Source of the DNA: Rhyacichthys aspro
Lineage: Eukaryota > Chordata > Actinopteri > Gobiiformes > Rhyacichthyidae
Assembly: GCA_036850595.1 (NCBI GenBank)
Contig: CM072158.1
Span: 11,361,422-11,425,421 of the forward strand
Direction of reading: 5' to 3'
DNA: 64,000 nucleotides
Position numbers and translations under genes: made by a program. Of the stretch, positions 1 to 9,563 are shown piece by piece. The first letter of the stretch is position 1; every line of letters starts with the position of its first letter. The notes beneath the pieces are model-generated. The model did no database searches, had not been told where the DNA came from, and worked only from the letters and a program-made list of their open reading frames with translations.

Positions 1-343
1 CCGATGTCATCAGGTTTGTTACATCTGAAAATCAAATGAGCAAATGACCGTTAGCAATTGACATGATCAAAGCAGCCGTAGAACTGCAGTTTAAGTATTT
101 AATACAATTGTATATTTTTACAGGAAAGTCTTTTCTACACTAACATTGGCCTTGGAAAGTTGAGACTAATTTAAGTAACAGTAGCACTAAGCCATTTTTT
201 CTAACCACAAAATGCACATTTTTTGAAGATTTCATAAATATTGATAGCAGCGCTGGTGTCTCTCAACTCTGTAGCTTTGTATAATTTACAGTATAAAAAA
301 CAAGTGTGCGATTCCTCTTGAAGATTTGTGTTTTTTCCCGCAG
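1..343 (+). other. galnt12: intron, 3' end only
   Basis: This is AT-rich non-coding sequence ending in a pyrimidine-rich tract and an AG acceptor (342-343) just before the first visible coding exon. The upstream donor lies outside the window. I see no gene or repeat here. Confidence 0.8.
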
Positions 344-461
344 GTCTCCTACCATGGCAGGTGGTCTGTTTGCTGTGAGGAAGGACTACTTCCATTACCT
401 GGGGACATATGACACAGGGATGGAGGTGTGGGGAGGAGAAAACCTGGAGTTTTCCTTCAGG
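344..461 (+). CDS. galnt12: GALNT12 coding exon: catalytic domain, WGGEN motif
   Basis: The exon is 118 bp and begins with one base that completes a codon split by the upstream intron. It then encodes SPTMAGGLFAV and, further on, GMEVWGGENLEFSFR. SPxMAGGLF and the (D/E)xWGGENxE stretch are hallmarks of the Gal/GalNAc-T motif of this family. By comparison with the known GalNAc-T2 structure, this segment carries the Trp and Glu beside the UDP-GalNAc site. The acceptor is a pyrimidine tract ending in CAG at 341-343, and the donor is GTGAGA from 462. The ATG at 354-356 is internal to the protein and is not a translation start. Confidence 0.96.
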
Positions 462-841
462 GTGAGAAATTACCATCTGCCTGTTGGTGTTGTTCTGTGA
501 GCATACATGTATTTTGCATGCAATCAGAATCATGCAATGCATTTTTCTCCAAACCACATTTCACCACAACCACTTAAAATGGCCTCAGTCTGTTTTCCAT
601 TAGATTCCTTGTGAAAACCAAGGAAGTAAATATCACCCAATGGCTTAATGTGTCAAATGCAGCAAGGAATTTGAGCATCCCCCTCTTTTTTCAATAACCA
701 CAAATTCTTGAAGAGATGGGATGAAAATTATTTCTCGTAAACAACACAAGTGGCCAAACTCACAAGGCTGTTCTTTGTTTCCTGGTTGAATGATTGAATC
801 ATGGCTAAGACACTAATCATTGTCGTGTTCAAACCTATTAG
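462..841 (+). other. galnt12: intron between catalytic-domain exons
   Basis: This is a 380-bp non-coding intron with donor GTGAGA and acceptor TATTAG. No other feature is visible. Confidence 0.9.
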
Positions 842-1018
842 ATTTGGCAGTGTGGAGGCAGCCTTGAGGTCCATCCGTGTTCCCATGTGGGCCATGTGTT
901 TCCCAAAAAGGCCCCTTACTCACGGAGTAAAGCTCTGGCAAACAGTGTGAGAGCTGCTGAGGTCTGGATGGATGAGTTCAAGGAAGTTTATTACCACCGA
1001 AGCCCACATGCACGACTG
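842..1018 (+). CDS. galnt12: GALNT12 coding exon: end of catalytic domain
   Basis: The exon is 177 bp (59 codons, phase 0 at both ends). It starts IWQCGGSLEVHPCSHVGHVF and continues through a KAPYSRSKALANS segment to AEVWMDEFKEVYYHR. WQCGG, the PCSxVGHVF stretch and AEVWMDEYK-type motif are conserved in GalNAc-transferases. The His of VGH is the third Mn2+ ligand in the family, and the segment after it corresponds to the mobile lid loop over the active site. No key residue is missing. The donor is GTGAGT at 1019. Confidence 0.97.
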
Positions 1019-2478
1019 GTGAGTGTGTAGATAGTTTGGAGCAGCATAGCTCTTCTTTGATTTCAGGATGGTTAATAATAAGTGAATGTTTTCATTATGG
1101 TGGGGTTTGATTACACCTGTGTCCGTCACAAAACTGATTTCACCACAGAGCTCTCATTTCCACACACACACATAAAAGAAGCAGGCTTCTATCTTGGTGT
1201 GAAAGCTCCCCTGATTAGGTGACACTTGGGATACATGAGTGGCAGACGCCCAAAGGTGACAGGGGTGTCAGGGCGTTCCGGTGTGTGATTACCACCTTTC
1301 CGTGTCACTCAGTGTCAGTGGGTGTCACCCACCTGTCCTTGACAGAGCTGTGGTAACCCCTGGGTGCTCAGCCACTGTGTTTGTGCAACAGTGTAGTTAA
1401 GAGGAGAAGCTCTTGAAACACAGATCAGATGGCACTCATCTCCCAGAGAGGAGGTAGTCTTGCCAACCTTAACATGGCATGAAAATCCCAGTACACTCAA
1501 GCTGCATAGCAAGCATTCACTGACCTCTTCTTTGACAAAACTATCAAGGGCCAGTCTTATCTGAAAGTAAATATATATGTTTTTGTTTTCATATTTTGTA
1601 ATAATATCTTAATTTTAATTTAATTAACATTTCAGTGTACAAAAACCTTAAACAGCATATTAAAGAATGATGGTCACTTTGATCTACTGTAAATACATAA
1701 GTAGTAGTTCTAGGGTAAACTGAAATGAGCTAGATTTCATTTTAGAGTGTTGGTCTTTAATTTTTTTAAGAGAAAAAAAATATTACGAGTGCCCTTTGAA
1801 AAACAAATACATGAATAATTTGAAGCTTCAAAGTGCTGTTGATAATTAATTTGTGTTTTGGGGGCAACAAAAAAGAACAAAACAAATAAATCAATATTAA
1901 AACATAGCACAAGTACAGTTCCAAGTATTTTACACTTTCTGATTGGTAACTGTTTGTTTTTAGTGCATCCTATTGATCCCCTTTATCCTTTGTGATCGAT
2001 ACAGTCGATTGTCATTGGGACACACATCACTGTTACGTTTCTGCTTTACTGCTGTTGACTTAAGTCACACCTGCTCAGTTTTATCATTTGTCCCAGCTGG
2101 CCTTATGCCGTGTATCTTCTGTTTTACAATATCTTTATGATGCTTCTCATTGACGAAGAGTTGTGTCCTGTGGGAGTCCCCTTTTAAACCAAATACATTG
2201 ATGAAAAGGCCATTAGACTATCTTCAGTGCTTGGCTACACAACCAGCATCTATCATCCTGCTTTTCCACTTGTCTAGGTGTGGAAGCATGTTCTCTCGGA
2301 TCCGTTTTCTTTTGTTTGACCAGGATTTAGGAGTGAGGTTGTTTGTTAAGGATGTTTGTGTACAGAGATATGCCAGAACTATAGTAAAAGTCCTGGTGTA
2401 CACACTTTGAATAGCATCATGATCCTCTTACTAGTCTCTTAATTTATTGTAATTAAATCAGTGATATATTGTTTGCAG
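1019..2478 (+). other. galnt12: intron
   Basis: This is a 1,460-bp AT-rich intron with donor GTGAGT and acceptor TTTGCAG. It contains a short CA run near 1162 and a perfect 14-bp palindrome, TTTGAAGCTTCAAA, at 1819-1832. I see no gene here. Confidence 0.9.
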
Positions 2479-2610
2479 GAGGCCTTTGGCGACGTGACAG
2501 AGCGGAGGAAGCTGAGGGAGAGGCTCGGCTGTAAGAACTTCAGGTGGTACTTGGACAACATTTATCCCGATATTAATGTCCCAGAGGATCGTCCCGGCAT
2601 GTTCGGAATG
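2479..2610 (+). CDS. galnt12: GALNT12 coding exon: linker between catalytic and lectin domains
   Basis: The exon is 132 bp (44 codons, phase 0). It encodes EAFGDVTERRKLRERLGC followed by FRWYLDNIYPDINVPEDRPG. The pattern (Y/F)GD(I/V)(S/T)xRxxLRxxLxCKxFxWYLxxV(Y/F)PxLxVPED is characteristic of the segment joining the glycosyltransferase domain to the lectin domain. The VPEDRPG version matches the GALNT12/GALNT4 group. The acceptor is TTTGCAG at 2472-2478 and the donor is GTGAGA at 2611. Confidence 0.96.
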
Positions 2611-2855
2611 GTGAGAGGATATCTGAATTGCTAATTGAAAGGCTTAAAATTAGAAAAATAATTGGCAAAAGCTCAGCTCATGATGCTAATATATTAAGTG
2701 TGAGGAATGGCAAAAAAAATAACAGATTTGAATAAATAGATGGATAAAAAATAACTGGATCTTAGGAATAATGTGAGGATGGATTGGTTATTTATATTTG
2801 TTTTGAAGTCAAAATAAATAAATGATGAGACTGTGTGGGTTTTTTTTTCCTGCAG

Positions 2856-2969
2856 TTAAAAAGTCGAGGAAAGACCAACTATTGCTTTGACTACAACCCT
2901 GGAGAGGAACACTCTATTGTTGGAGGGAGGGTCATTCTCTACCCCTGCCATGGCATGGGCCAGAATCAG
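2856..2969 (+). CDS. galnt12: GALNT12 coding exon: start of ricin-type lectin domain
   Basis: The exon is 114 bp (38 codons, phase 0) and opens the C-terminal beta-trefoil lectin domain (alpha repeat). Visible motifs are YCFDYNPGEEHSIVGG, in the place of the usual CLD motif, and YPCHGMGQNQ, which provides the second Cys of the repeat. The CHGMGQNQ ending and the IVGGxVILY strand are close to GALNT12 as I know it. The acceptor follows a run of T (CCTGCAG) and the donor is GTATGA at 2970. Confidence 0.95.
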
Positions 2970-3388
2970 GTATGAGCCTTATTATACAGAGCCTTATTAT
3001 ATTTGTCCGGTATTGACATCAGGCAGAAGAATACATGCAGTCACCAGGTTTTGTTCTGCTTTTGTACTTCTTCATTTTTTTTGTCTCTCTTTCCTATTTG
3101 TCATATGCCACCCAACTCAGCCTTAAGCAATGATACAATTACCTTATTCAACAGTGTGTAGTTGTCAGCCTTACGTTGTGTGTGTCTGTATGTGTTCTAA
3201 TAATATAATAAGATAACTCATTCCTAGTAGCAGCCTTGCACATTTAACTTTAGTTTGGTTTTTATGGGCCTGCTTTGCTTGTGACATTTGCATAATGGAA
3301 GTGCCTGCTCTGTAGTGTGTGTGATTGTTTTCTCTTCTAATATGATTATCTCAAAGTCTGTCTCAGAACGTTGTATTTTGTGCCTCAG
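2970..3388 (+). other. galnt12: intron within lectin domain
   Basis: This is a 419-bp non-coding intron with donor GTATGA and acceptor GCCTCAG. No repeat or gene is seen. Confidence 0.9.
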
Positions 3389-3544
3389 TTTTTTGAACTC
3401 TCCATGGATGGGGAGATCCGCTTTAATACAAGGGAACCAGCAGGATGCATGGCTGGTGACAACATCAGCACCTATCTGACTGTCCAGCTCTGTCGAAAAC
3501 GAGGCCAACCTATACCACCTGACCAGAAGTTCATCCTTAAAGAG
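3389..3544 (+). CDS. galnt12: GALNT12 coding exon: lectin domain, beta repeat
   Basis: The exon is 156 bp (52 codons, phase 0). It begins FFELSMDGEIRFNTREPAG and ends DQKFILKE. The FFEYxxxxEIRxN entry and the QKFIL exit strand are typical of the central part of the GalNAc-transferase lectin domain. The two Cys residues (one in AGCMAG, one in QLCRK) form the expected pair of the repeat. The canonical Trp after the QxQ turn of the preceding repeat is Phe here, as in GALNT12 relatives. The donor is GTAGAA at 3545, followed by a very short 74-bp intron. Confidence 0.95.
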
Positions 3545-3618
3545 GTAGAACTATCTGTAATATGTCTTTATCTCGTTAAAGCACTTTCTGGTGTTATATT
3601 TTTATTTGTTTTCTTTAG

Positions 3619-3756
3619 GATGGCACTCTTTATCATGTCATGAGCCAGAAATGTGTCCACGCCTTAGACAAGACTGACAATGGGACACCTGCCCCGTCAC
3701 TACAGGCCTGTTCCAACACTCCTCACCAGCAGTGGTACTTTGAAGAGAGAATTTAA
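3619..3756 (+). CDS. galnt12: GALNT12 terminal coding exon and stop: lectin domain, gamma repeat
   Basis: The exon is 138 bp, 45 codons plus TAA at 3754-3756. It encodes DGTLYHVMSQKCVHALDK, then LQACSNTPHQQWYFEERI and the stop. KCVxALD with ...LxxC...HQQWYF is the complete gamma repeat with its conserved QxW motif (QQW). The C-terminal end falls just after this motif, as in the family, so the protein is not truncated. The acceptor is TTCTTTAG at 3611-3618. Confidence 0.96.
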   Translation, partial: DGTLYHVMSQKCVHALDKTDNGTPAPSLQACSNTPHQQWYFEERI

Positions 3757-4162
3757 AGGTATCCGACGGACCAAACCATTTTTTCCTTAGGATTCTTATT
3801 CTTTGAAAGGATACGGGTGAATTGAAACTCTAAATTTATGGCAAACAATATGTTTACCTTTGCCATAGAGGGTCCTAAAACATTCAGTCTCCATTCTGAG
3901 ACCTCTGCTTCATTTCAAACAAACTGTATATAATCATTGTTGGAATATGCTGACAAGGTGCTGAGAAACATGAGGATGCTGGAGTGTACACTGTTTCTCT
4001 ATTTAAGGAGAAACTTGAGCGTTAATAACGATATGCTGGCATTTGTCTCTGTTGTCAGTACATACTTTTTATTCACTGAGGATCAATTTTTGAGATTGTT
4101 TACTTCACTTAGTGTAAAAATAGGCGGACACACTGAAATGATGAGGGCAGCTTACTTCTATA

Positions 4163-4168
4163 AATAAA
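4163..4168 (+). terminator. galnt12: candidate proximal poly(A) signal AATAAA
   Basis: A canonical AATAAA lies about 410 bases after the stop codon, with a T/G-containing stretch shortly downstream. It would give a short 3' UTR of ordinary length. Confidence 0.45.
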
Positions 4169-4251
4169 CATAGAGCCTGTTATGATGTAGAAACAGGATT
4201 TTGACTTTTTAAATGCCATACAGAGTCACTTAATAGTGTTGTAATGTCTTT

Positions 4252-4263
4252 CCACTAGAGGGC
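4252..4263 (+). promoter_or_regulatory. candidate CTCF binding core
   Basis: CCACTAGAGGGC matches the CTCF core consensus CCASYAGRKGGC at all twelve positions. It sits in the 3' UTR or downstream flank of GALNT12, between that gene and the GABBR2 promoter. A single motif match is weak evidence; occupancy is inferred only. Confidence 0.4.
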
Positions 4264-6001
4264 CTCGTTGCTCCTTCCAGCAGGCTCTTTTGATGGCCCA
4301 CATCTCATTTCCTCTTGTCAAAAGTGGGGCAAATCTTCATGCATATTGTTAAGAAGCTTTTGAGAGTGTTTGGTCACCTTACATACCCGTGGCTTAGAAA
4401 AGCACAACCTCTTCAACATGTCCACATCTGTACTGATAACAACACAAGCCCTTATTCTTCTACTATCATTCCATCATTTCAAAACAAGAAATCTATTTTA
4501 GAGTGGGTCATACTTACTTTACTCATCTTTGATTGTTTTTAATATTTGTTGGATTTGTGTTTTTTTGTGTCTTGTTTAGTGCAACAAATAATGAATGTGG
4601 GGAAACATAAGCGTTAACGGTTAATGCATTTTTGTAGACTGTAAAAGTGCCTGATACATAAAAATATCCTGCTAATACACCAAGTGAGCCATCACATTAA
4701 ATTAACGTTTGCATCATTTAAAAGTGGAAATAGAGTAGTAGTGCACACTTATGCGTTGTGTGTGCACAAGTCTTGTGGGTTGGACTGGTCTGTATTCTCT
4801 ACCTCTGCTGCCTGTCTTCAATCAGAACACGAAAGCCACCCGGCTGTACCTCAAGGCTGCATACAGGGACCAAGGGACGCACGGCAGAGGCGCACACAGT
4901 TGTTAGTGTCTCCAGAGTACTGGGATACCAGATGGTAGCTTGATTGATTTTCTGGTCTTCTCCCAATTTGTTATCAGCCCCTCTCCCTTGCTGTGTGTCG
5001 GAGGAAGGCTTATCTACCTAAGAACCTTCACAGACTGCGGGCTCAAGTGTTGGCCATTGATGTTAACAGTTAACAGTGATTGTACAAAAATCAATATTTC
5101 CTGAATCTCAGTGTATACTCAAACTACAATCAAATAAACAGGGAACACTTTAACTACTAAAGAGAAAACATGGGTTGATAGAGAATCATGTAATTTGCCA
5201 AATATAAAGAGTTCACACAAATCTAAAAACGCCAACTAGAAAAAGTCTGGTTAAAGCCTAAAGGGGCAGTGCACACCAACATGAATAATAGCTAAAACAT
5301 GATAGTATTCTCAACTGTAATGTATTAAATAAGATTGGATAGTGGATAATACATTTGGTTGAGTGCAAAAAAAAAGCCAAAATTGACATGGCTGCTGTGT
5401 TGAAATGCACAGTTCATTTTACATAGGAAAAATCGTTTGATAAATCTCTTATCTGGACCATGTGTGGAGACTCTTTACACTCGAGCCTTAGGCGGTCATC
5501 TAATTTCCGTCACGTGTGTATTTCGCCAACGACACAAATATTGTCCCTTCTTATTAAAGAGTGTTATTTATTTTCCTCGGGGACCATCTGTTATGTGTGA
5601 CGTGTCCTCTGTTGTAAACCTTTTTCATAATGGCATTATATTATATGCAAATGTGACACGCCACATGAAGGTGCAATAAAAATGATATCCACCGTTTGGG
5701 GATCATATCATATGTCTTTCAACAGGCCATATACTTTAATGTCACCCAACCTTAGAGATGCAAATAGGGACATTTCAGGGATCAGCTGAGATTTGAACCT
5801 GTAAAGTGATAGTTCACCACAAAAACATGATTTGTGAAGAACTTCATCACATGTAGCGGCTGTTGACAATCCCTGTGGGGACATTTGACCTATTAGTTCG
5901 AAATGTGCACTAATAATTCAGGAGAATATTGTGCTATAATTCTAGTGGCCTTACGTTGTCGTTACAAATGTGTATAATTAATTTTTACAGTTGTTGGGTC
6001 C

Positions 6002-6007
6002 AATAAA
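6002..6007 (+). terminator. galnt12: candidate distal poly(A) signal AATAAA
   Basis: The hexamer is followed about 25 bases later by GGTCGTGTCTGTTTTTGC, a GT/T-rich element of the kind needed downstream of a cleavage site. This is the best-formed poly(A) site in the region by eye, and it would end a roughly 2.3-kb 3' UTR near 6,025. Confidence 0.5.
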
Positions 6008-6875
6008 TAAGATTATTTACTAAAAACTGTGGTCGTGTCTGTTTTTGCTCATGTTTCTTCACGCCATATATGCTCGTTGCATATCCGTTATGTTGTGACT
6101 CATCTCTAACCGCCAGAATAAAAAAAGACGCATTAAACTGTGATGGAGACGTGAATCAAAACACTCAGAGGGTAATGAGAGCAGTAGTGGGGGAGCCCGA
6201 GTTTTCCCGACCATATCTGATTGTTTTGATCACCAGCTGCTGAGTGAGATGCCTGTGTCAAGTCGCTCTGTTTCCGCTCATGTTAAAAGCACTGCCCTGT
6301 TCCTCTGTGATAATGTTCTACTTTCTGTCACAGTCCTTAGAGTGCTCCATGTGAAATGTCTATAAAGGATAAAACCTCTCTTATGCATATGGAAAATATG
6401 TGCGGTGCTTTCAGCCCAAGCTTTAAAGTATATCACAGTGCTAAAAATAATGGTGCTGGAACATTTGTATCCCACTGAAGGCACCACATGAGACGAGCTT
6501 GCTTACGCAGGAAGAGAATTTGATGGAAATCTTTCTAGAAATCCTCACATTATAACAAACTCTGCAACTCGGCTGCTCCTAGGAAAAGGCAGGTTGTAAT
6601 GGTGCCATCGTGCCACTCTCATCCCAATCTTTTTGGTGACATAAGTGGCACAAAAAGTAGGCTTGTTTAAAAATGAATTTGATAAACATAGCTACAAAAA
6701 AGTGTGCACAAAGTTATATGCCATGTTTTTGATCTACTGTGGCATACATACTGCACTCCACTTTCTCACACCCCATATGTGTCTTTAATGATAATGCAAA
6801 ACAGGGCTCCCTGCAGGGAGGTCTTTGGAGACGCTCAAGCTTCAGTTGTCAGGGAGCGAGGAACCATAGGAGCAG

Positions 6876-6878
<3 letters not shown>

Positions 6879-6911
<33 letters not shown>
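6879..6911. repeat. (AC)n microsatellite
   Basis: About 16 uninterrupted AC units, likely polymorphic in length. Confidence 0.98.
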
Positions 6912-6913
<2 letters not shown>

Positions 6914-8400
6914 GATAGGAGGCGGTTTAGTTTATGTAATCCCCAATACCCAGAACAGCTCAGGAGCAGTGGCTGCATACATTAGATGACACACTTTCAC
7001 TTTCAGGAGGGACTCCAGACGGAGCAGTAAACATGTGAGGCCTAGATACAGAGATAGCGTCACAGTTCCAATGCACTGCCACAGCTTGATGTATCATCAT
7101 CAGGTGGGTCTTGTAAATATAGTGCAGGTGTCATAAAGGCTGTGATTTACCTCAGTGAACTGTAAATCTGTTTAATTAGCCAAGATTTTTTATATTTTAA
7201 GAATTCAGAATTTCTATGAAGCAAGAAACACCTTAGCCAAGAATATCTCTGTTTACTCTGCACTTAAATTACAATTGAGATATCACTTCATGTAGATGTC
7301 AAATTAAGTGTCATGTACAAGACATTAGCAGTTCATCCACTAATGGTTTGGATTTTTAAAAACACACGCAAATACTCTCCAAATATATCCATACTCATTT
7401 ATTTCCATGAAGCCTTCTTGAGTGGGAATCCACTTGTGAAGGACTGGGTTTGACTAATCCACCCATTTCAGTGAAAAACATTGAGTACAGCACAAGACTG
7501 TATTTCATGTTGCTACTAAAACTTTAATAAGGCAGCTACAGGCACAAGTAGGACCACATCTTACATTTTCTGACTTTTTAAATCCAGCCACTTCTCTGTG
7601 ATGATAACTCAATATTAGTTGTGATAGTTGTGATAGATAGATAGAAGTGTGACAGAGAAGTACATGGGAAAATTTGAGACGATTTTATTACAAAGGTGCT
7701 TAGGCATCATTTCTGTTGAAATATTTCCTCTGTGGAGTCTACGATGAGTTACAACAGGTTTTTTATGATTCCTTCTACAGAATAAGATGGCAGCATTTGT
7801 GATTCCTGCTACATGACGTGGAGTGAAATATTAATAGGACTCCTCACTGTGACATTTACCTAAGGCTTGTGTTGGTCCACTTCTTATTTTATGTCTAAAA
7901 TGCAGCACTTTCTTTGCGTTGTTTTCGCTCGAGAAGACCAGAGTCACATTGATTCACGCTGCTGCAATTTTTCACAGCCTCCCCCGAACCGAGCCTACAT
8001 TGACAGAATACCTCTTTAATGTGTTCCTACGAGATAAAATGCCTCCACAGGCGATTAACCATTCCGCCCTACTCCCATTCATTTCACCTCATCAGATTAC
8101 TTGATTGCTTGCTAAATGGACTGGTTCCCCCCCTGGTCAAATGTACGGCGTGCATTTTCTTTGGACCAAAATGATGTGCTTGATTAATTTTGCCTTTGCC
8201 TTGTGAGTTTTTAGACATTCAATCAAAATGTAGTTCAGTCCAGTCAAGTGTACCTTAGGTTTCAAGGTATTATTAATCTGGAGCTAAAAACGCCATAGCT
8301 TCTCCATTCAAAAGTACTCTGCAGCAGGAGTGGGCCTTCACACCTATCAATAAACCAACCTAAATCAAATTTAAAGATATATTGAACTGTTATGAGGATG

Positions 8401-8408
8401 TTTTGTAC
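8401..8408 (+). repeat. left target-site duplication of the hAT-like element
   Basis: TTTTGTAC directly precedes the element and matches TTTTCTAC (8738-8745) on its other side at 7 of 8 positions. An 8-bp duplication is the signature of hAT transposition. Confidence 0.75.
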
Positions 8409-8737
8409 TAGGGCTGTGCAATTAATCGAATTTTCAATTTCGGCTTACAACGATCACAAAACCTAAGAAAGAAAAAAAAGATAATTTATTACTTGTTACT
8501 TGTTTTCCACGAGATTGTGAAAGTGCACCACATTGTTAATCTAATTTATTTATCTTAATTATCATTTCTGTTTATTAAGCTATTTATTTTAAGTATTATT
8601 TATCTTAAGTAGAAGTCACTGTTTTATTCAATAAATCCAAAATAATTCCAAAGTTAATGAGTAATCGTTTGAAATAATCATAATTTCAGTAATGACCAAA
8701 ATAACTATGATGTTTTTTCCATAATCGAGCAGCCCTA
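8409..8737. mobile_element. non-autonomous hAT-like transposon (MITE), 329 bp
   Basis: The element starts TAGGGCTGTGCAATTA and ends TAATCGAGCAGCCCTA. The reverse complement of the right end matches the left end at 13 of 16 bases, giving terminal inverted repeats of the TAGGGCTG/CAGGGCTG type common in fish hAT elements. It is flanked by an 8-bp target duplication with one mismatch. The interior is AT-rich (several TTATTTAT-like stretches) and has no transposase ORF, so it would need a transposase from elsewhere. Mismatches between the ends and in the duplication suggest an old, immobile copy. Function, if any, is unknown. Confidence 0.82.
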
Positions 8738-8745
8738 TTTTCTAC
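8738..8745 (+). repeat. right target-site duplication of the hAT-like element
   Basis: TTTTCTAC abuts the right terminal inverted repeat and pairs with 8401-8408, with one substitution. Confidence 0.75.
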
Positions 8746-9540
8746 ATATAATTACATATGCCGTGGGGTATTTTTAGGCTGTACATGACTCACATGTTCT
8801 TTATGTGTTATAACCCTGTGCTCGTGGGTATCGTGTATTTCCAAACGTAGGCCCACTCCTCCGCTCTGTGGTCCAAACGCTTTGATACACCGACGTGCCT
8901 ACACACACGAGACGATGGAGTGTGCATGCTCCACACAGCTGAGACCTCATTGAGAAATGGCTGAGCGAGAACTCCTGTTTTCTCGTCCCTCTCCCATGAG
9001 GTGGAATGAATCCTACACCTTGACGTCCTTCCGCCTCGCAGTGCTAAAGACACTGACAGAGCGCTTCACAGTGTATGATTAAATTGAATTCTTTCCCTTC
9101 TCTTGAGGGGGCTTTTTCACTTAAGGGGGCTGTGATGCGGGTCAAATGTTTGATCCCTTGCTGTCTGGGTGTAGCCATGTGTGAATTAAACGCCTCATCA
9201 CTTGTGCACAGAGCCTTTTTCCTGTTTAAGTCTATTTGGATGCCACATGTAAACACACATGTTCGAGCGTTGTGGCCATGTTTGAGGCTTATTCTAAATT
9301 AAATAGTCATACTCCTGCCAGGGATTTAATTACTGTCATCTATTAATCTTATCTCATGATGCAGACGCAGTGGATCAGAAAGTAGTGAGGAAAAAGAAAC
9401 AGGAAGCAGCCATTTCCAAGTGCAAGCATCTGAGAACTGGCTAATGTTTCTTTAAGAGAGAAGCATCACTTAAAGTTCTTCAGCAGTCGCTAAGTCTAGG
9501 GAAAAATGTATTCCTGCTTCTACATTATTCATCGCTGATG

Positions 9541-9563
9541 TGATGATGATGATGATGATGATG
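9541..9563. repeat. (TGA)n trinucleotide microsatellite
   Basis: Seven TGA units plus TG, non-coding context. Confidence 0.95.

Larger units (their letters stand above)
1..6030 (+). other. galnt12: GALNT12 gene locus, 3' part (six terminal exons plus 3' UTR)
   Basis: This is the end of a gene for a UDP-GalNAc:polypeptide N-acetylgalactosaminyltransferase, a type II Golgi membrane enzyme that starts mucin-type O-glycosylation by transferring GalNAc to Ser/Thr. Six exons (344-461, 842-1018, 2479-2610, 2856-2969, 3389-3544, 3619-3756) splice in frame at GT-AG sites to 277 complete codons. Family members are about 560-640 residues, so roughly the N-terminal half (membrane anchor, stem, first part of the catalytic domain) lies upstream of the window. 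The translated exons resemble GALNT12 more than GALNT3, GALNT4 or GALNT2 as I remember them: the lectin-domain start, the CHGMGQNQ segment and the end of the protein are GALNT12-like. GALNT4 is single-exon, which argues against it. Proximity to GABBR2 also fits GALNT12, since both map to the same region of human chromosome 9. The paralogue assignment is the least certain part. Confidence 0.9.
3757..6030 (+). other. galnt12: GALNT12 3' untranslated region (extent approximate)
   Basis: Non-coding sequence follows the stop codon. Two well-formed poly(A) signals suggest either a short form ending near 4,190 or a long form ending near 6,025; other AATAAA hexamers occur at 5133-5138 and 5675-5680. 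The actual end cannot be decided from sequence. A CTCF-like motif lies at 4252-4263. No ORF in this stretch looks like a real protein. Confidence 0.55.

Noticed and set aside
5800..5850. AAAGTGATAGTTCACC-type motif like the start of a common fish repeat
   Set aside because: Only about 20 bases are recognisable and no element boundary can be drawn.
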